From contig NZ_CP080383.1 in the NCBI RefSeq assembly GCF_019443325.1, positions 2,170,001 through 2,234,000 of the forward strand: a stretch of DNA of 64,000 nucleotides. The letters are read 5' to 3'. Below the pieces are notes generated by a model. It did no database searches and was not told the DNA's origin. It saw only the letters and a program-made list of their open reading frames with translations. A program made the position numbers and the translations under genes. Of the stretch, positions 9,316 to 16,882 are shown one piece after another (position 1 is the stretch's first letter; the number at the start of each line of letters is the position of its first letter). Source of the DNA: Cryobacterium sp. PAMC25264 (GTDB lineage: Bacteria > Actinomycetota > Actinomycetes > Actinomycetales > Microbacteriaceae).

Positions 9316-9333
9316 GTAAGGGTTCCGTAAGGG
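9316..9333 (+). promoter_or_regulatory. Direct repeat GTAAGGG-N4-GTAAGGG, possible response-regulator site
   Basis: Two identical heptamers separated by TTCC, a period of 11 bp, lie 43 bp before the -10-like element of the molybdenum oxidoreductase gene. OmpR/PhoB-type regulators bind 11-bp-period direct repeats, so this is a plausible operator. No such regulator gene is in the window. Confidence 0.35.
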
Positions 9334-9375
9334 TGATCCGACGCGCACCCCTGCTCATCTCCCAGCGTGCGAATC

Positions 9376-9381
9376 TATGCT
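9376..9381 (+). promoter_or_regulatory. Leaderless-type -10 element of the molybdenum oxidoreductase gene
   Basis: TATGCT ends six bases before the ATG at 9388, and no ribosome-binding site is visible. Confidence 0.5.
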
Positions 9382-9387
9382 GAAGCC

Positions 9388-11049
9388 ATGCCCAGCCCGT
9401 CGTCTCCCCCGTCGTCCCCGGTTCCGGCCGGTGAAGCCAGCCCCGCACGGGCCGCCGCACCTGACCGTGGACCGACCGGACTCGCCGCCCTGGCCGGGTT
9501 GGCCGCCGTTCTGGCCGGATTCGGCCTGGCCGAATTCGCCGCCGGACTGATCGCTCCCGGCGCCAGTCCTGTGCTCGTCGTCGGCGCGCTCCTGATCGAC
9601 CTCGCGCCTGCCTGGGTGAAGGAACTGGTGATTTCGCTGTTCGGCACAGCCGACAAGGTGGCGCTGATCGTCTTCATCGCACTGGTCGCGGCGGTGTTCG
9701 CCGGCCTGGCCGGCATCCTGGAGTACCGCAGGGCACCGTTCGGTCGGTTCGTGGTCGTGGCCGCGGGGCTCGTGGCCCTTCTCGCCGCCCTCACTCGCGC
9801 CGGCGCCTCACCGTTCGACGCGGTGCCGCCGGTTCTGGCGATGGTGGTGGCCGCCGTGGTGCTCACTCTGCTCACGAACCGGTTGCGGGCGAGCGTGGAA
9901 CCGTTCGCGAGTGCTGCCGCCGCGTCGCTGCGGACCGGCCGCGCCACATCCGTCACCCCGGCGGCCGCGTCGCGCGCTGCCATGGACCGGCGGCGGTTTC
10001 TGGCCTACACCGGCGCCGGCGCCGGGATCGGCGTGATCTCGGCGATCGCCGGGCAGCTGATGACCGCCGGCACCCGGGCCGCGGATGCCGCGCGGGCGCT
10101 GTTCACCCTGCCGGCGCCAGCCGTGCCCGGCAAGCCCATTCCGGCCGGGGCGTCGTTCGACATCGACGGCCTCTCGCCGATCATCACCCCCAACGCGGAC
10201 TTCTACCGCATCGACACCGCCCTGGCGGTGCCGCGCATCGACCCGTCCACCTGGACGTTGAAGATCAGCGGCCTGGTCGAGAACGAGGTGCAGATCGACT
10301 TCGCCGAGCTGCTCGCCCTGCCGCTGGAGGAAAGCACGACCACGCTCACCTGCGTGTCGAATTACGTGGGCGGCGACCTGATCGGCAACGCGGTCTGGCT
10401 CGGCTACCCGATCCGTGAGCTGCTCGCCCGGGCCGTGCCGCTCGCCGAGGCCGACATGGTGCTTTCTCGCAGTCAGGACGGCTGGACGGCGAGCACTCCG
10501 ATCGAGGCGCTCACCGACGACCGCAACGCGATTTTCGCGGTGGGCATGAACGGCGACCCGCTTCCGCTCGAACACGGCTACCCGGTGCGGATGGTCGTGC
10601 CCGGTCTCTACGGGTACGTGTCGGCCACCAAGTGGGTCACCGAGCTCGTGGTGACCCGGTTCGACACGGAGACGGCCTACTGGACCAGCCGCGGCTGGTC
10701 CCAGAAGGGTCCGGTGAAGCTGTCCTCCCGGGTCGACGTGCCCCGGGACAACGCGACAGTATCCGCGGGGACCGTGACGGTCGCCGGGGTTGCGTGGAGC
10801 CAGCACGTGGGCATCTCCGCCGTGGACGTGCAGGTTGACGACGGCGACTGGAACGCGGCCACGCTGGCCGACGCGATCTCGGTGGACACCTGGCGCCAGT
10901 GGCGCTGGGACTGGCCGGCCACCGCGGGTTCGCACACCCTGCGGGTGCGCGCCACCGACACCAACGGCGAGGTGCAGACCAGCAAGACCGCCGATGTGGT
11001 GCCGGACGGCGCCACCGGGTTGCATCAGATCAGCGTCTCGGTGTCCTGA
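9388..11049 (+). CDS. Membrane-anchored molybdopterin-dependent oxidoreductase, sulfite oxidase family
   Basis: 553 aa from the ATG at 9388. About four hydrophobic helices occupy residues 30-170, followed by an arginine-containing segment MDRRRFLAYTGAGAGIGVIS resembling a Tat-type signal anchor. A sulfite-oxidase-fold domain follows, with Moco-ligand Cys322 in TLTCVSNYVGGDLIGN and the typical GYPVRMVVPGLYGYVSATKWV, then a C-terminal Ig-like dimerisation domain (VAGVAWSQHVGISAVDVQVDDG). It binds molybdopterin and should face the outside of the membrane. The electron donor is unknown; related actinobacterial proteins are annotated sulfite oxidase or YedY-like. The GTG at 9367 is an alternative start, but TATGCT six bases before 9388 favours leaderless initiation there. 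The DksA-like gene follows after 2 bp. Confidence 0.9.
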   Translation: MPSPSSPPSSPVPAGEASPARAAAPDRGPTGLAALAGLAAVLAGFGLAEFAAGLIAPGASPVLVVGALLIDLAPAWVKELVISLFGTADKVALIVFIALVAAVFAGLAGILEYRRAPFGRFVVVAAGLVALLAALTRAGASPFDAVPPVLAMVVAAVVLTLLTNRLRASVEPFASAAAASLRTGRATSVTPAAASRAAMDRRRFLAYTGAGAGIGVISAIAGQLMTAGTRAADAARALFTLPAPAVPGKPIPAGASFDIDGLSPIITPNADFYRIDTALAVPRIDPSTWTLKISGLVENEVQIDFAELLALPLEESTTTLTCVSNYVGGDLIGNAVWLGYPIRELLARAVPLAEADMVLSRSQDGWTASTPIEALTDDRNAIFAVGMNGDPLPLEHGYPVRMVVPGLYGYVSATKWVTELVVTRFDTETAYWTSRGWSQKGPVKLSSRVDVPRDNATVSAGTVTVAGVAWSQHVGISAVDVQVDDGDWNAATLADAISVDTWRQWRWDWPATAGSHTLRVRATDTNGEVQTSKTADVVPDGATGLHQISVSVS

Positions 11050-11051
11050 TC

Positions 11052-11426
11052 GTGACCGGACCGGTGCTCAGCCCGGCCGATCTGGCCCACTTCGCCGGGC
11101 TGCTGCGGCAGCGCCGCGCCGAGCTGGAGGGTGAGCTGGCCCGGCAGGGCGCGAGCCTGGCCGATGTGCGCGCGGCACGCAGCGGGGCGGATGCCGATGA
11201 CGAGCACGATCCGGAGGGCCCGACGCTCTCGGACGAGTGGTCTTTGCGGGCCGGCGTGCACGCCGAACTCACCGCATCCCTGGCCTCCATCGACGCGGCC
11301 CTCGGCCGCATCGACGACGGCAGCTACGGGATCTGTCTCCGCCGGGGCGAGCCGATCGGGCGGGATCGCCTTCAGGCCCGTCCGGCTGCCGAGCTCTGCA
11401 TCGACTGCGCCCGGGAGCAGGGCTGA
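11052..11426 (+). CDS. DksA/TraR family zinc-finger-like protein with an incomplete cysteine set
   Basis: 124 aa from the GTG at 11052. A helical N-terminus (ADLAHFAGLLRQRRAELEGELARQ) and an acidic stretch lead to a second helix and the TraR/DksA C-terminal motif GRIDDGSYGICLRRGEPIGR followed by LCIDCAREQ. The canonical C4 finger has CxxC twice; here the first pair reads C-L-R-R, so one zinc-ligand cysteine is replaced by Arg. TraR/DksA proteins bind RNA polymerase near the secondary channel; the role of actinobacterial homologues is poorly defined. It starts 2 bp after the oxidoreductase stop and is probably cotranscribed. The extension upstream of 11052 in this frame is a shadow. Confidence 0.8.
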   Translation: MTGPVLSPADLAHFAGLLRQRRAELEGELARQGASLADVRAARSGADADDEHDPEGPTLSDEWSLRAGVHAELTASLASIDAALGRIDDGSYGICLRRGEPIGRDRLQARPAAELCIDCAREQG

Positions 11427-11527
11427 TGCCAGAGCCGCCCCTCCTCCACAGTCGGCCAGCTTTTCGGTTTGTCTACCGCTGATTCATTGGGATGCAGGGT
11501 GTCAGTGGCTGGTGCTTCACTGTCCCT

Positions 11528-12967
11528 ATGGCCACCTCGAATGCCACACCAGACAGCGCCCCGGATGACTACGCGAACCCCGTCGCGGACGCCATCAGCG
11601 CGGTGATCGACCCGCTGATCGAGAACGAAAAGGTCATCGCGGCCGCGTACGCGGAGCGCGTCCGGCTCCTGGCCGAGTTGGACGGGCTCGGGCACGACCG
11701 GTGGATCATCGCCGGCCTCGCCGGTGACCCGATCGAGTCCGGCCGGGACGACCCCGACACGCAGGCGCACGGTCCAGCGTGGGACGACGTTGAGCTGGCC
11801 CGCCGGGCGATGGCCGCCGAGGTCGGTTGCGCGTTGCGGATGCACTTCCAGACCGCGGGCATGATGATCTGCGACGCCGCCCGGCTCACGGAGCAGCTAC
11901 CGCGGTTCCACCGGGCGTTGGCGGAGGGCCGGATCGGTTGGGGCCATGTGATGAAGATGCTCGACGTCACCGCCGCCCTGCCCGTGGACCTGCCCGAGCA
12001 TGTGCTGCCGAAGCTCGAAGAGACGACGTTGACGGCGGCGGAGAAGCTCACCCCGGGTAAGTTTGCCAGGGTCGCCCGGGAACTCCTGGAAGCCCTGTAC
12101 CCGATCCCGCTGCAGGACCGGGTCAACGCCGGCATCCGCGAACGCCGCGTGGTGCTCCGCCCCGACGCCAACGGGATGTCCTGGTTGAACGCGTACCTGA
12201 AAGCCGACGAAGCCCACGCGATCTACGAACGCCTCACGCAGATCGCCAAGACCCTCAACGACGACAACAACGCGACACCCGAGCCAAACCCACCAACGAA
12301 CATGGACGCGGCGGCGGTACCGGTCGTCTGTCGCACCCGCGACCAACGTCGCGCGGACGCCTACCGCGACTTGCTCCTGGACGGCATCGGAGCCGACGGA
12401 AAACTCGGCCGCGGCATCCGCGGCACCGTGAACATCACCGTCCCGGTGCTCACTCTTCTTGGCCAGAGCGACCAACCGGCCATCCTCGACGGCTACGGAC
12501 CGATCGACCTGGAGACCGCCCGTCGGCTCACCGGCACCGCGACGAGTTTTACTCGCATCCTCACCCACCCACACACCGGCTGCATCCTCTCCGTCGACCG
12601 CCACTCGTACACCCCACCAGCCGATCTTCGCCGGTACGTGCAGATCCGCGACAACACCTGCCAAACCCCCGGCTGTAACCGGCAAGCCGTGCACAGCGAG
12701 ATCGATCACACCCAAGCCTGGAACGCCGGCGGCCCCACCAGCGCCGGCAACCTCGTCAGCCTGTGCCGGCCCGACCACAGGCTCAAACACCAAAGTAGTT
12801 TCACAACCCGCCAAGCCCCCGACGGCACCCTCACCTGGACCACTCCCGGCGGCAAAACCTACACGAACCCCCGCGCCCACGACCTCGTCCGCGCTGCCCT
12901 CCAGCGGCCCGCCTCGCCTCCGCAACCTCCCCCGCGATCGGTGAGCGAAGAACCACCGCCGTTCTGA
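11528..12967 (+). CDS. DUF222 / HNH endonuclease signature protein (13E12 type), copy 1
   Basis: 479 aa from the ATG at 11528. The helical DUF222 region fills the first 300 residues (SAVIDPLIENEKVIAAAYAE; LARRAMAAEVGCALRMHF; GHVMKMLDVTAALP), and the C-terminus holds an HNH nuclease: RYVQIRDNTCQTPGCNRQA, SEIDHTQAWNAGGPTSAGN, LCRPDHRLKH. The HNH residues (H in IDH, N in AGN, H in DHR) are present. These proteins are multicopy in Micrococcales and Mycobacteriales, where they include the REP13E12 elements; their role is not established. An upstream in-frame start at 11492 has no better support. A second, frameshifted copy lies at 57901-59728. Confidence 0.9.
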   Translation: MATSNATPDSAPDDYANPVADAISAVIDPLIENEKVIAAAYAERVRLLAELDGLGHDRWIIAGLAGDPIESGRDDPDTQAHGPAWDDVELARRAMAAEVGCALRMHFQTAGMMICDAARLTEQLPRFHRALAEGRIGWGHVMKMLDVTAALPVDLPEHVLPKLEETTLTAAEKLTPGKFARVARELLEALYPIPLQDRVNAGIRERRVVLRPDANGMSWLNAYLKADEAHAIYERLTQIAKTLNDDNNATPEPNPPTNMDAAAVPVVCRTRDQRRADAYRDLLLDGIGADGKLGRGIRGTVNITVPVLTLLGQSDQPAILDGYGPIDLETARRLTGTATSFTRILTHPHTGCILSVDRHSYTPPADLRRYVQIRDNTCQTPGCNRQAVHSEIDHTQAWNAGGPTSAGNLVSLCRPDHRLKHQSSFTTRQAPDGTLTWTTPGGKTYTNPRAHDLVRAALQRPASPPQPPPRSVSEEPPPF

Positions 12968-13020
12968 CAATCGCACTCCGACGCTGGCCGAATCGGCGCG
13001 AAGCGACTAAAACTTGAGGC

Positions 13021-13160
13021 ATGACCGATCCGCGGACGCCCGGCACCCGAGCCCTGGGTCCTGCCCGAGACCTCTGGGTGATCCGTTTTGCACCGACGGC
13101 CGCGCGAACGACCTCACCGAGTGGTGGATGGATCAAGCGAAAGACTCCGACACGAACTGA
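13021..13160 (+). pseudogene. Small ORF of about 45 codons, apparently broken by two single-base shifts
   Basis: ATG at 13021 starts MTDPRTP; a one-base shift in the GG after it continues as APEPWVLPETSG, and a second shift in the GGG at about 13077-13079 continues as DPFCTDGRANDLTEWWMD and ends at the TGA 13158-13160. The joined peptide looks protein-like, unlike the single-frame readings. The -10-like AAAACT ends six bases before the ATG, as in other leaderless genes here. I do not recognise the product. It could be a real small gene damaged by homopolymer errors, or chance. Confidence 0.35.
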
Positions 13161-13233
13161 CCCCCGGATGGACCACAGGCCACCCGTCCAATAGGCTGCC
13201 GACAACCACCTTCACGGACCGAAAGGAATCCCC

Positions 13234-13827
13234 ATGGGAATCGTCTCCCCCGGCTTCTTCGGTCGCCGCCGCCGCGACGATCCGGCGCTGCCGCCTGGCC
13301 AGTACCTCACCGAGAGCTTCCCGGTCCTCTCCGCCGGACCCACCCCGCGCATCACGCCGCTCGAGTGGGAGTTCACCATCACGACCGAGACGGGCCAGGT
13401 GCACCGGTGGAACTGGGATGAGTTTCTCGCCCTGAAACAGGATGACGTGACCCGCGACATCCACTGCGTCACGAGCTGGTCGAAACTGGGCACCAGCTGG
13501 CGGGGCGTCTCGATCGACACACTCTTCGAATCGGTCGAATCCGACGCCGAGTTCACCATGGCGCACTCCTATGGCGGCTACACCACCAACGTTCCCCTCG
13601 ACGACCTGCTCGGCGGCAAGGCCTGGATCGCTCACCAGTTCGACGGCGAGGCCCTGGAGCCCGCCCACGGCGGCCCCGCCCGCCTGTTGGTGCCGCACCT
13701 GTACTTCTGGAAGAGCGCCAAGTGGGTGCGCGGACTGGAGCTGCTGAACCAGGACGAGCCCGGTTTCTGGGAGAGCAACGGGTACCACATGTACGGCGAC
13801 CCCTGGCAAGAACAGCGCTACTGGTGA
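13234..13827 (+). CDS. Sulfite oxidase-fold molybdopterin-dependent oxidoreductase, short soluble form
   Basis: 197 aa, essentially a single Oxidored_molyb domain. Cys78 in RDIHCVTSWSKLGTSWRGV is the expected Moco ligand, and the C-terminal half carries HGGPARLLVPHLYFWKSAKWV and GFWESNGYHMYGDPW. No signal peptide or membrane helix is visible, so it is probably cytoplasmic. AAGGAA lies 7 bp before the ATG. Its GTGA overlap with a flavin reductase gene, itself overlapping a DUF6510 gene, makes a three-gene unit in which the reductase is the likely electron partner. The substrate is not known. Confidence 0.9.
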   Translation: MGIVSPGFFGRRRRDDPALPPGQYLTESFPVLSAGPTPRITPLEWEFTITTETGQVHRWNWDEFLALKQDDVTRDIHCVTSWSKLGTSWRGVSIDTLFESVESDAEFTMAHSYGGYTTNVPLDDLLGGKAWIAHQFDGEALEPAHGGPARLLVPHLYFWKSAKWVRGLELLNQDEPGFWESNGYHMYGDPWQEQRYW

Positions 13828-14570
13828 GAACCGGTTGGAATGTCGCGGAGGTGATCGAGGTGACCCAGGAGACCCGTACCGCCCGCACCCTGCGCCTGCG
13901 GCTGCCCGGCCTCACCTCGCACCGGCCCGGTCAGCACGTTGACGTGCGTCTCACCGCCCCCGACGGCTACACCGCCGTGCGGTCCTATTCGGTGGCGTCC
14001 GCACGACCGGGCGACGAGCTCGAACTCACCGTCGAGGAACTCTCCGACGGTGAAGTCTCGCCCTACCTGGTGCATCAGGTCGCCGTCGGTGACCAACTCG
14101 AGGTGCGCGGTCCCGTCGGCGGCTGGTTCGTCTGGGACCCTGCCGACCCCTCCCCCGTACAGCTCATCGCCGGCGGGTCCGGTGTGGTGCCGCTCATGGC
14201 CATGGTTCGGGCGCACGCCGCCGCGGGGTCAGCCCCCGGATACGAGGCCCCGTTCCGGCTGCTCTACTCGGTACGGAGCCCCGACTCCGCCTATTACGGG
14301 CCCGAGCTGGGCGACCTGGCGCAGCCGCCGATCTTGACCGTGGACTACGTGTATACCCGTGTGGCGCCAGCCGGCAGCCTCACCCCGCCCCGCCGCTTGG
14401 ATGCACCCACACTGCTGGCGTCGATCATCCCCGTCTCTCAGAATCCGGCGTTTTTCATCTGCGGGGCCACGGCCTTCGTCGAGAGCGTCTCCGACTGGCT
14501 CGTTCAGGCCGGGTACCCGGCGGAGAGAATCAAGACCGAGCGATACGGCGGAACCGGGGTCACGCCGTGA
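13824..14570 (+). CDS. FAD-binding ferredoxin/flavodoxin reductase-like oxidoreductase
   Basis: 248 aa from the GTG at 13824, overlapping the preceding stop (GTGA). The FAD-binding beta-barrel shows RTLRLRLPGLTSHRPGQHVD and the flavin motif RSYSVAS; the NAD(P)H-binding domain shows LIAGGSGVVPLMAMVR and ends FICGATAFVESVSDWL. There is no C-terminal 2Fe-2S domain, so electrons probably pass directly to the molybdenum protein encoded just upstream or to a free carrier. The longer reading from 13722 is a shadow of that gene. The DUF6510 gene overlaps its stop by four bases. Confidence 0.9.
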   Translation: MRTGWNVAEVIEVTQETRTARTLRLRLPGLTSHRPGQHVDVRLTAPDGYTAVRSYSVASARPGDELELTVEELSDGEVSPYLVHQVAVGDQLEVRGPVGGWFVWDPADPSPVQLIAGGSGVVPLMAMVRAHAAAGSAPGYEAPFRLLYSVRSPDSAYYGPELGDLAQPPILTVDYVYTRVAPAGSLTPPRRLDAPTLLASIIPVSQNPAFFICGATAFVESVSDWLVQAGYPAERIKTERYGGTGVTP

Positions 14571-14827
14571 GCGGCTACCTCGACGGAAACGCCGCCGCTG
14601 GAGCGCTCTCCGAGGTTTTTGTCGGCGACATCACGACAGCGCTGGGTCGGTGCGCACACTGCGGCCGTACCGGTGCGATGGCCACGACCCGGTGTTACCT
14701 CGATCCGCACGGGCTCGTACTGCGCTGCCCCGGCTGCGCCGAAGTGCTGTTGCGCCTGGTGGAGGGCGACGGGCAGCTGCGACTCGACCTGCGCGGTGTC
14801 AGCTTCCTCACGCTCACGCGCCCCTAG
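14567..14827 (+). CDS. DUF6510 family zinc-ribbon-like small protein
   Basis: 86 aa, GTG start in a GTGA overlap with the reductase gene. Two cysteine pairs, RCAHCGRTG and RCPGCAEV, about 27 residues apart, look like a zinc ribbon; an extra Cys lies in RCYLDPHG. The N-terminus YLDGNAAAGALSEVF is typical of DUF6510 proteins, which recur beside SUOX-fold and flavin-reductase genes in actinobacteria. No function is established; the strict coupling suggests a role in assembly or activity of that enzyme pair. Confidence 0.8.
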   Translation: MSGYLDGNAAAGALSEVFVGDITTALGRCAHCGRTGAMATTRCYLDPHGLVLRCPGCAEVLLRLVEGDGQLRLDLRGVSFLTLTRP

Positions 14828-14917
14828 CGGCCAATGCGCAGATTGTCCGCCTAGGCTCGTCACACAGCCCTCGCACCGCGTCCAGCCCGCGCGAGGCCGA
14901 ACAGCTACGGAGCGTGC

Positions 14918-16096
14918 ATGCAGGGTTCGGCAATCCTCGACGTGATCCTGGTGATCCTTCTCGTCTCCAGCCTGGTGGCCGGGTACCGCAGCGGACTCAT
15001 CGGCAGCATCAGCGGCATCCTGGGCCTGGTGGCCGGCGCCGTGGCCGCCTACTTCGTCGTGCCCCTTGTGCCCACCTGGGTGTCCGCCGTCGAGTGGCGC
15101 ACGCCGGCGTCCATCGCCTCCGCGCTGGTGCTCGTCATCGTCGGTCTCACGGTCGGCGAGGCCATCGGGCTGGCCCTGCGCCGCCGCACGCCCCGCAAGC
15201 TGCGCGGCGTCGACAGGCTCTTCGGCGCCGTCATCGGCGTCGCCGCGGCCGCCGCGGTCATGTCCATGGTCGCCTTCAGCGTGGGCGCCCTCGGCATCCC
15301 GGTGCTCACCTCCGCCATCGCCTCCTCCGGCGTGGTGCGCACCATCGACTCGGTCACACCGGATCCCGTCAAGAGCTTCCTCGCGCAACTGCGTTCCACC
15401 GTCGTCGACGACGGTCTGCCCCGCATCACGGATGCGTTCGGCGGGCAGAGCCCCACCCTGCCCCAGGCCCAGCTGGACAACGCCGCCCTCGACACGGCGG
15501 CCCAATCAGTGCTGCGCATCACGGGGAACGCGGTGGCCTGCGGGCAGAGCCAGTCCGGCTCCGGGTTCGTCGTCGCGCCCGAGCGCGTGCTCACCAACGC
15601 GCACGTCGTCGCCGGTGTCACCGAGGCCGTCGTCGAGGTACCGGGGGCGGGTGCGCTGACCGGTGAGATCGTCTACTTCGACCCGGTTGACGACCTGGCG
15701 CTCATCAGTGTGCCCGGGCTCACCGCCGCTCCGCTGACCCTGCAGGGCGACCTCCCGGTGGATGCCGAGGCCGTCAGCCTCGGTTACCCGTTCGGCGGAC
15801 CGTTCGACTCCGACCCGGCCCGGGTGATATCGGTGGCCTCGGTGCTCGTCGCCGACATCTACGGCCAGTCCCCCACTGAGCGTTCCGTCTACACCCTCGC
15901 CGCCGATGTACAGCAGGGCGAATCGGGCGGGCCGCTGCTCAGCGACGGCGGCCAGGTGGCCGGCGTGATCTTCGCCAAGGCCGCCAACACCGCCAACGTG
16001 GGCTACGCCCTGGCGATGGACGAGGTCACCCCGGTGGTCGACCAGGCCGGCAGCCTGTCCGCCGCGGTCAGCTCCGGCGCCTGCATCCAGGGCTGA
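14918..16096 (+). CDS. MarP family membrane serine protease (CvpA-like N-terminus, trypsin-like domain)
   Basis: 392 aa. Four N-terminal transmembrane helices within residues 5-130 (CvpA-like) lead to a periplasmic trypsin-like domain with His in TNAHVVAG, Asp in DDLALISV and nucleophile Ser in QQGESGGPLLS. MarP of Mycobacterium is needed for acid and oxidative stress survival and cleaves a cell-wall hydrolase, so an envelope-stress role is likely by homology. The -10-like TACGGA ends six bases before the ATG, a weak case of leaderless initiation. It is monocistronic between the DUF6510 and RNase H genes. Confidence 0.9.
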   Translation: MQGSAILDVILVILLVSSLVAGYRSGLIGSISGILGLVAGAVAAYFVVPLVPTWVSAVEWRTPASIASALVLVIVGLTVGEAIGLALRRRTPRKLRGVDRLFGAVIGVAAAAAVMSMVAFSVGALGIPVLTSAIASSGVVRTIDSVTPDPVKSFLAQLRSTVVDDGLPRITDAFGGQSPTLPQAQLDNAALDTAAQSVLRITGNAVACGQSQSGSGFVVAPERVLTNAHVVAGVTEAVVEVPGAGALTGEIVYFDPVDDLALISVPGLTAAPLTLQGDLPVDAEAVSLGYPFGGPFDSDPARVISVASVLVADIYGQSPTERSVYTLAADVQQGESGGPLLSDGGQVAGVIFAKAANTANVGYALAMDEVTPVVDQAGSLSAAVSSGACIQG

Positions 16097-16168
16097 ACCG
16101 GTCTGCCGCCGGGCGCACAGGCAGGGTGTGGTGGCCGCCGAGCGGGAGTGACGACTGCCGCAGCCTGA

Positions 16169-16174
16169 CAGACT
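16169..16174 (+). promoter_or_regulatory. Leaderless-type -10 element of the RNase HI gene
   Basis: CAGACT ends six bases before the ATG at 16181; no Shine-Dalgarno sequence is visible. Confidence 0.35.
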
Positions 16175-16180
16175 GGATCC

Positions 16181-16879
16181 ATGACTATCACCGCCGCCGC
16201 AGACGGATCCGCCCTCGGAAACCCCGGGCCCGCCGGCTGGGCCTGGTACATCGACGACAACAACTGGGCCGCCGGCGGCTGGAAGCACGCCACCAACAAC
16301 CAGGGTGAGCTCAAGGCCGTCCTCGAACTGTTCCGCGCCACCGCGCACGTTGACGACGACCTGCTCGTGCTCTGCGACAGCCAGTACGTGATCAACTCGG
16401 TGACCAAGTGGATGCGCGGCTGGAAGGCCAAGGGCTGGCGCAAGGCCGACGGCAAGGCCGTGATGAACCTCGAGCTGTTACAGGAGATCGACGAGGCCCT
16501 CGTGGGCCGCCGGTACCGGTTCGAATGGGTGAAGGGCCACGCCAACCACCCGCTCAACGAGGCCGCGGACTCGCGCGCCCGGGCGGTCTCTGAGGCGTAT
16601 CAGCGGGGCTCCGCGATCCCCACCGGTCCGGGCTTCGTGGCCGGCGGACCGGCACCGGCCGTACCCAAAGCGGCACCGGCGAAGGCGGCACCGGCGAAGG
16701 CCGCACCCGCGACGAGCGCAGCCCCCCGCGCATCCGTCGATCTGGGCCTGTTCGACCTGGAGGTCGATCGGCCGCACTCGGTGCAGGTGGCGCTCAGCAC
16801 CGAGGAGCTCGCCCGGCTCACGCGCCGGGCGAGCACCCGCGGCGTCAGCCCCGAGGAACTGCTCCGCGACCTGATCTGA
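16181..16879 (+). CDS. rnhA: Ribonuclease HI with an additional C-terminal domain
   Basis: 232 aa. The RNase H catalytic carboxylates are visible: Asp8 (ADGSALGNPGPAGW), Glu43 (NNQGELKAV), Asp66 (LCDSQYVIN) and an Asp after HANHPLNEAADSRARA. It degrades the RNA strand of RNA-DNA hybrids. After about residue 145 comes a linker of PAKAAPAKAAPA repeats, then about 50 residues ending VQVALSTEELARLTRRASTR and GVSPEELLRDLI, resembling a ribbon-helix-helix or small helical module not found in plain RNase HI. CAGACT six bases before the ATG suggests leaderless initiation. The gene converges on the sugar porter gene with a 3-bp gap. Confidence 0.9.
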   Translation: MTITAAADGSALGNPGPAGWAWYIDDNNWAAGGWKHATNNQGELKAVLELFRATAHVDDDLLVLCDSQYVINSVTKWMRGWKAKGWRKADGKAVMNLELLQEIDEALVGRRYRFEWVKGHANHPLNEAADSRARAVSEAYQRGSAIPTGPGFVAGGPAPAVPKAAPAKAAPAKAAPATSAAPRASVDLGLFDLEVDRPHSVQVALSTEELARLTRRASTRGVSPEELLRDLI

Positions 16880-16882
16880 CCG

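Larger units (their letters stand above)
8821..9387. other. 567-bp divergent intergenic region
   Basis: No convincing gene. It separates the minus-strand glucan operon from the plus-strand molybdenum oxidoreductase and should hold both promoters. Visible elements are a perfect 10-bp palindrome GTTCGCGAAC at 8917-8926, a 20-mer at 9273-9292 shared with the ptsH upstream region, an 11-bp-period direct repeat at 9316-9333, and the -10-like TATGCT at 9376-9381. The length suggests more complex control of the glucan operon than is usual in this window. Confidence 0.5.
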
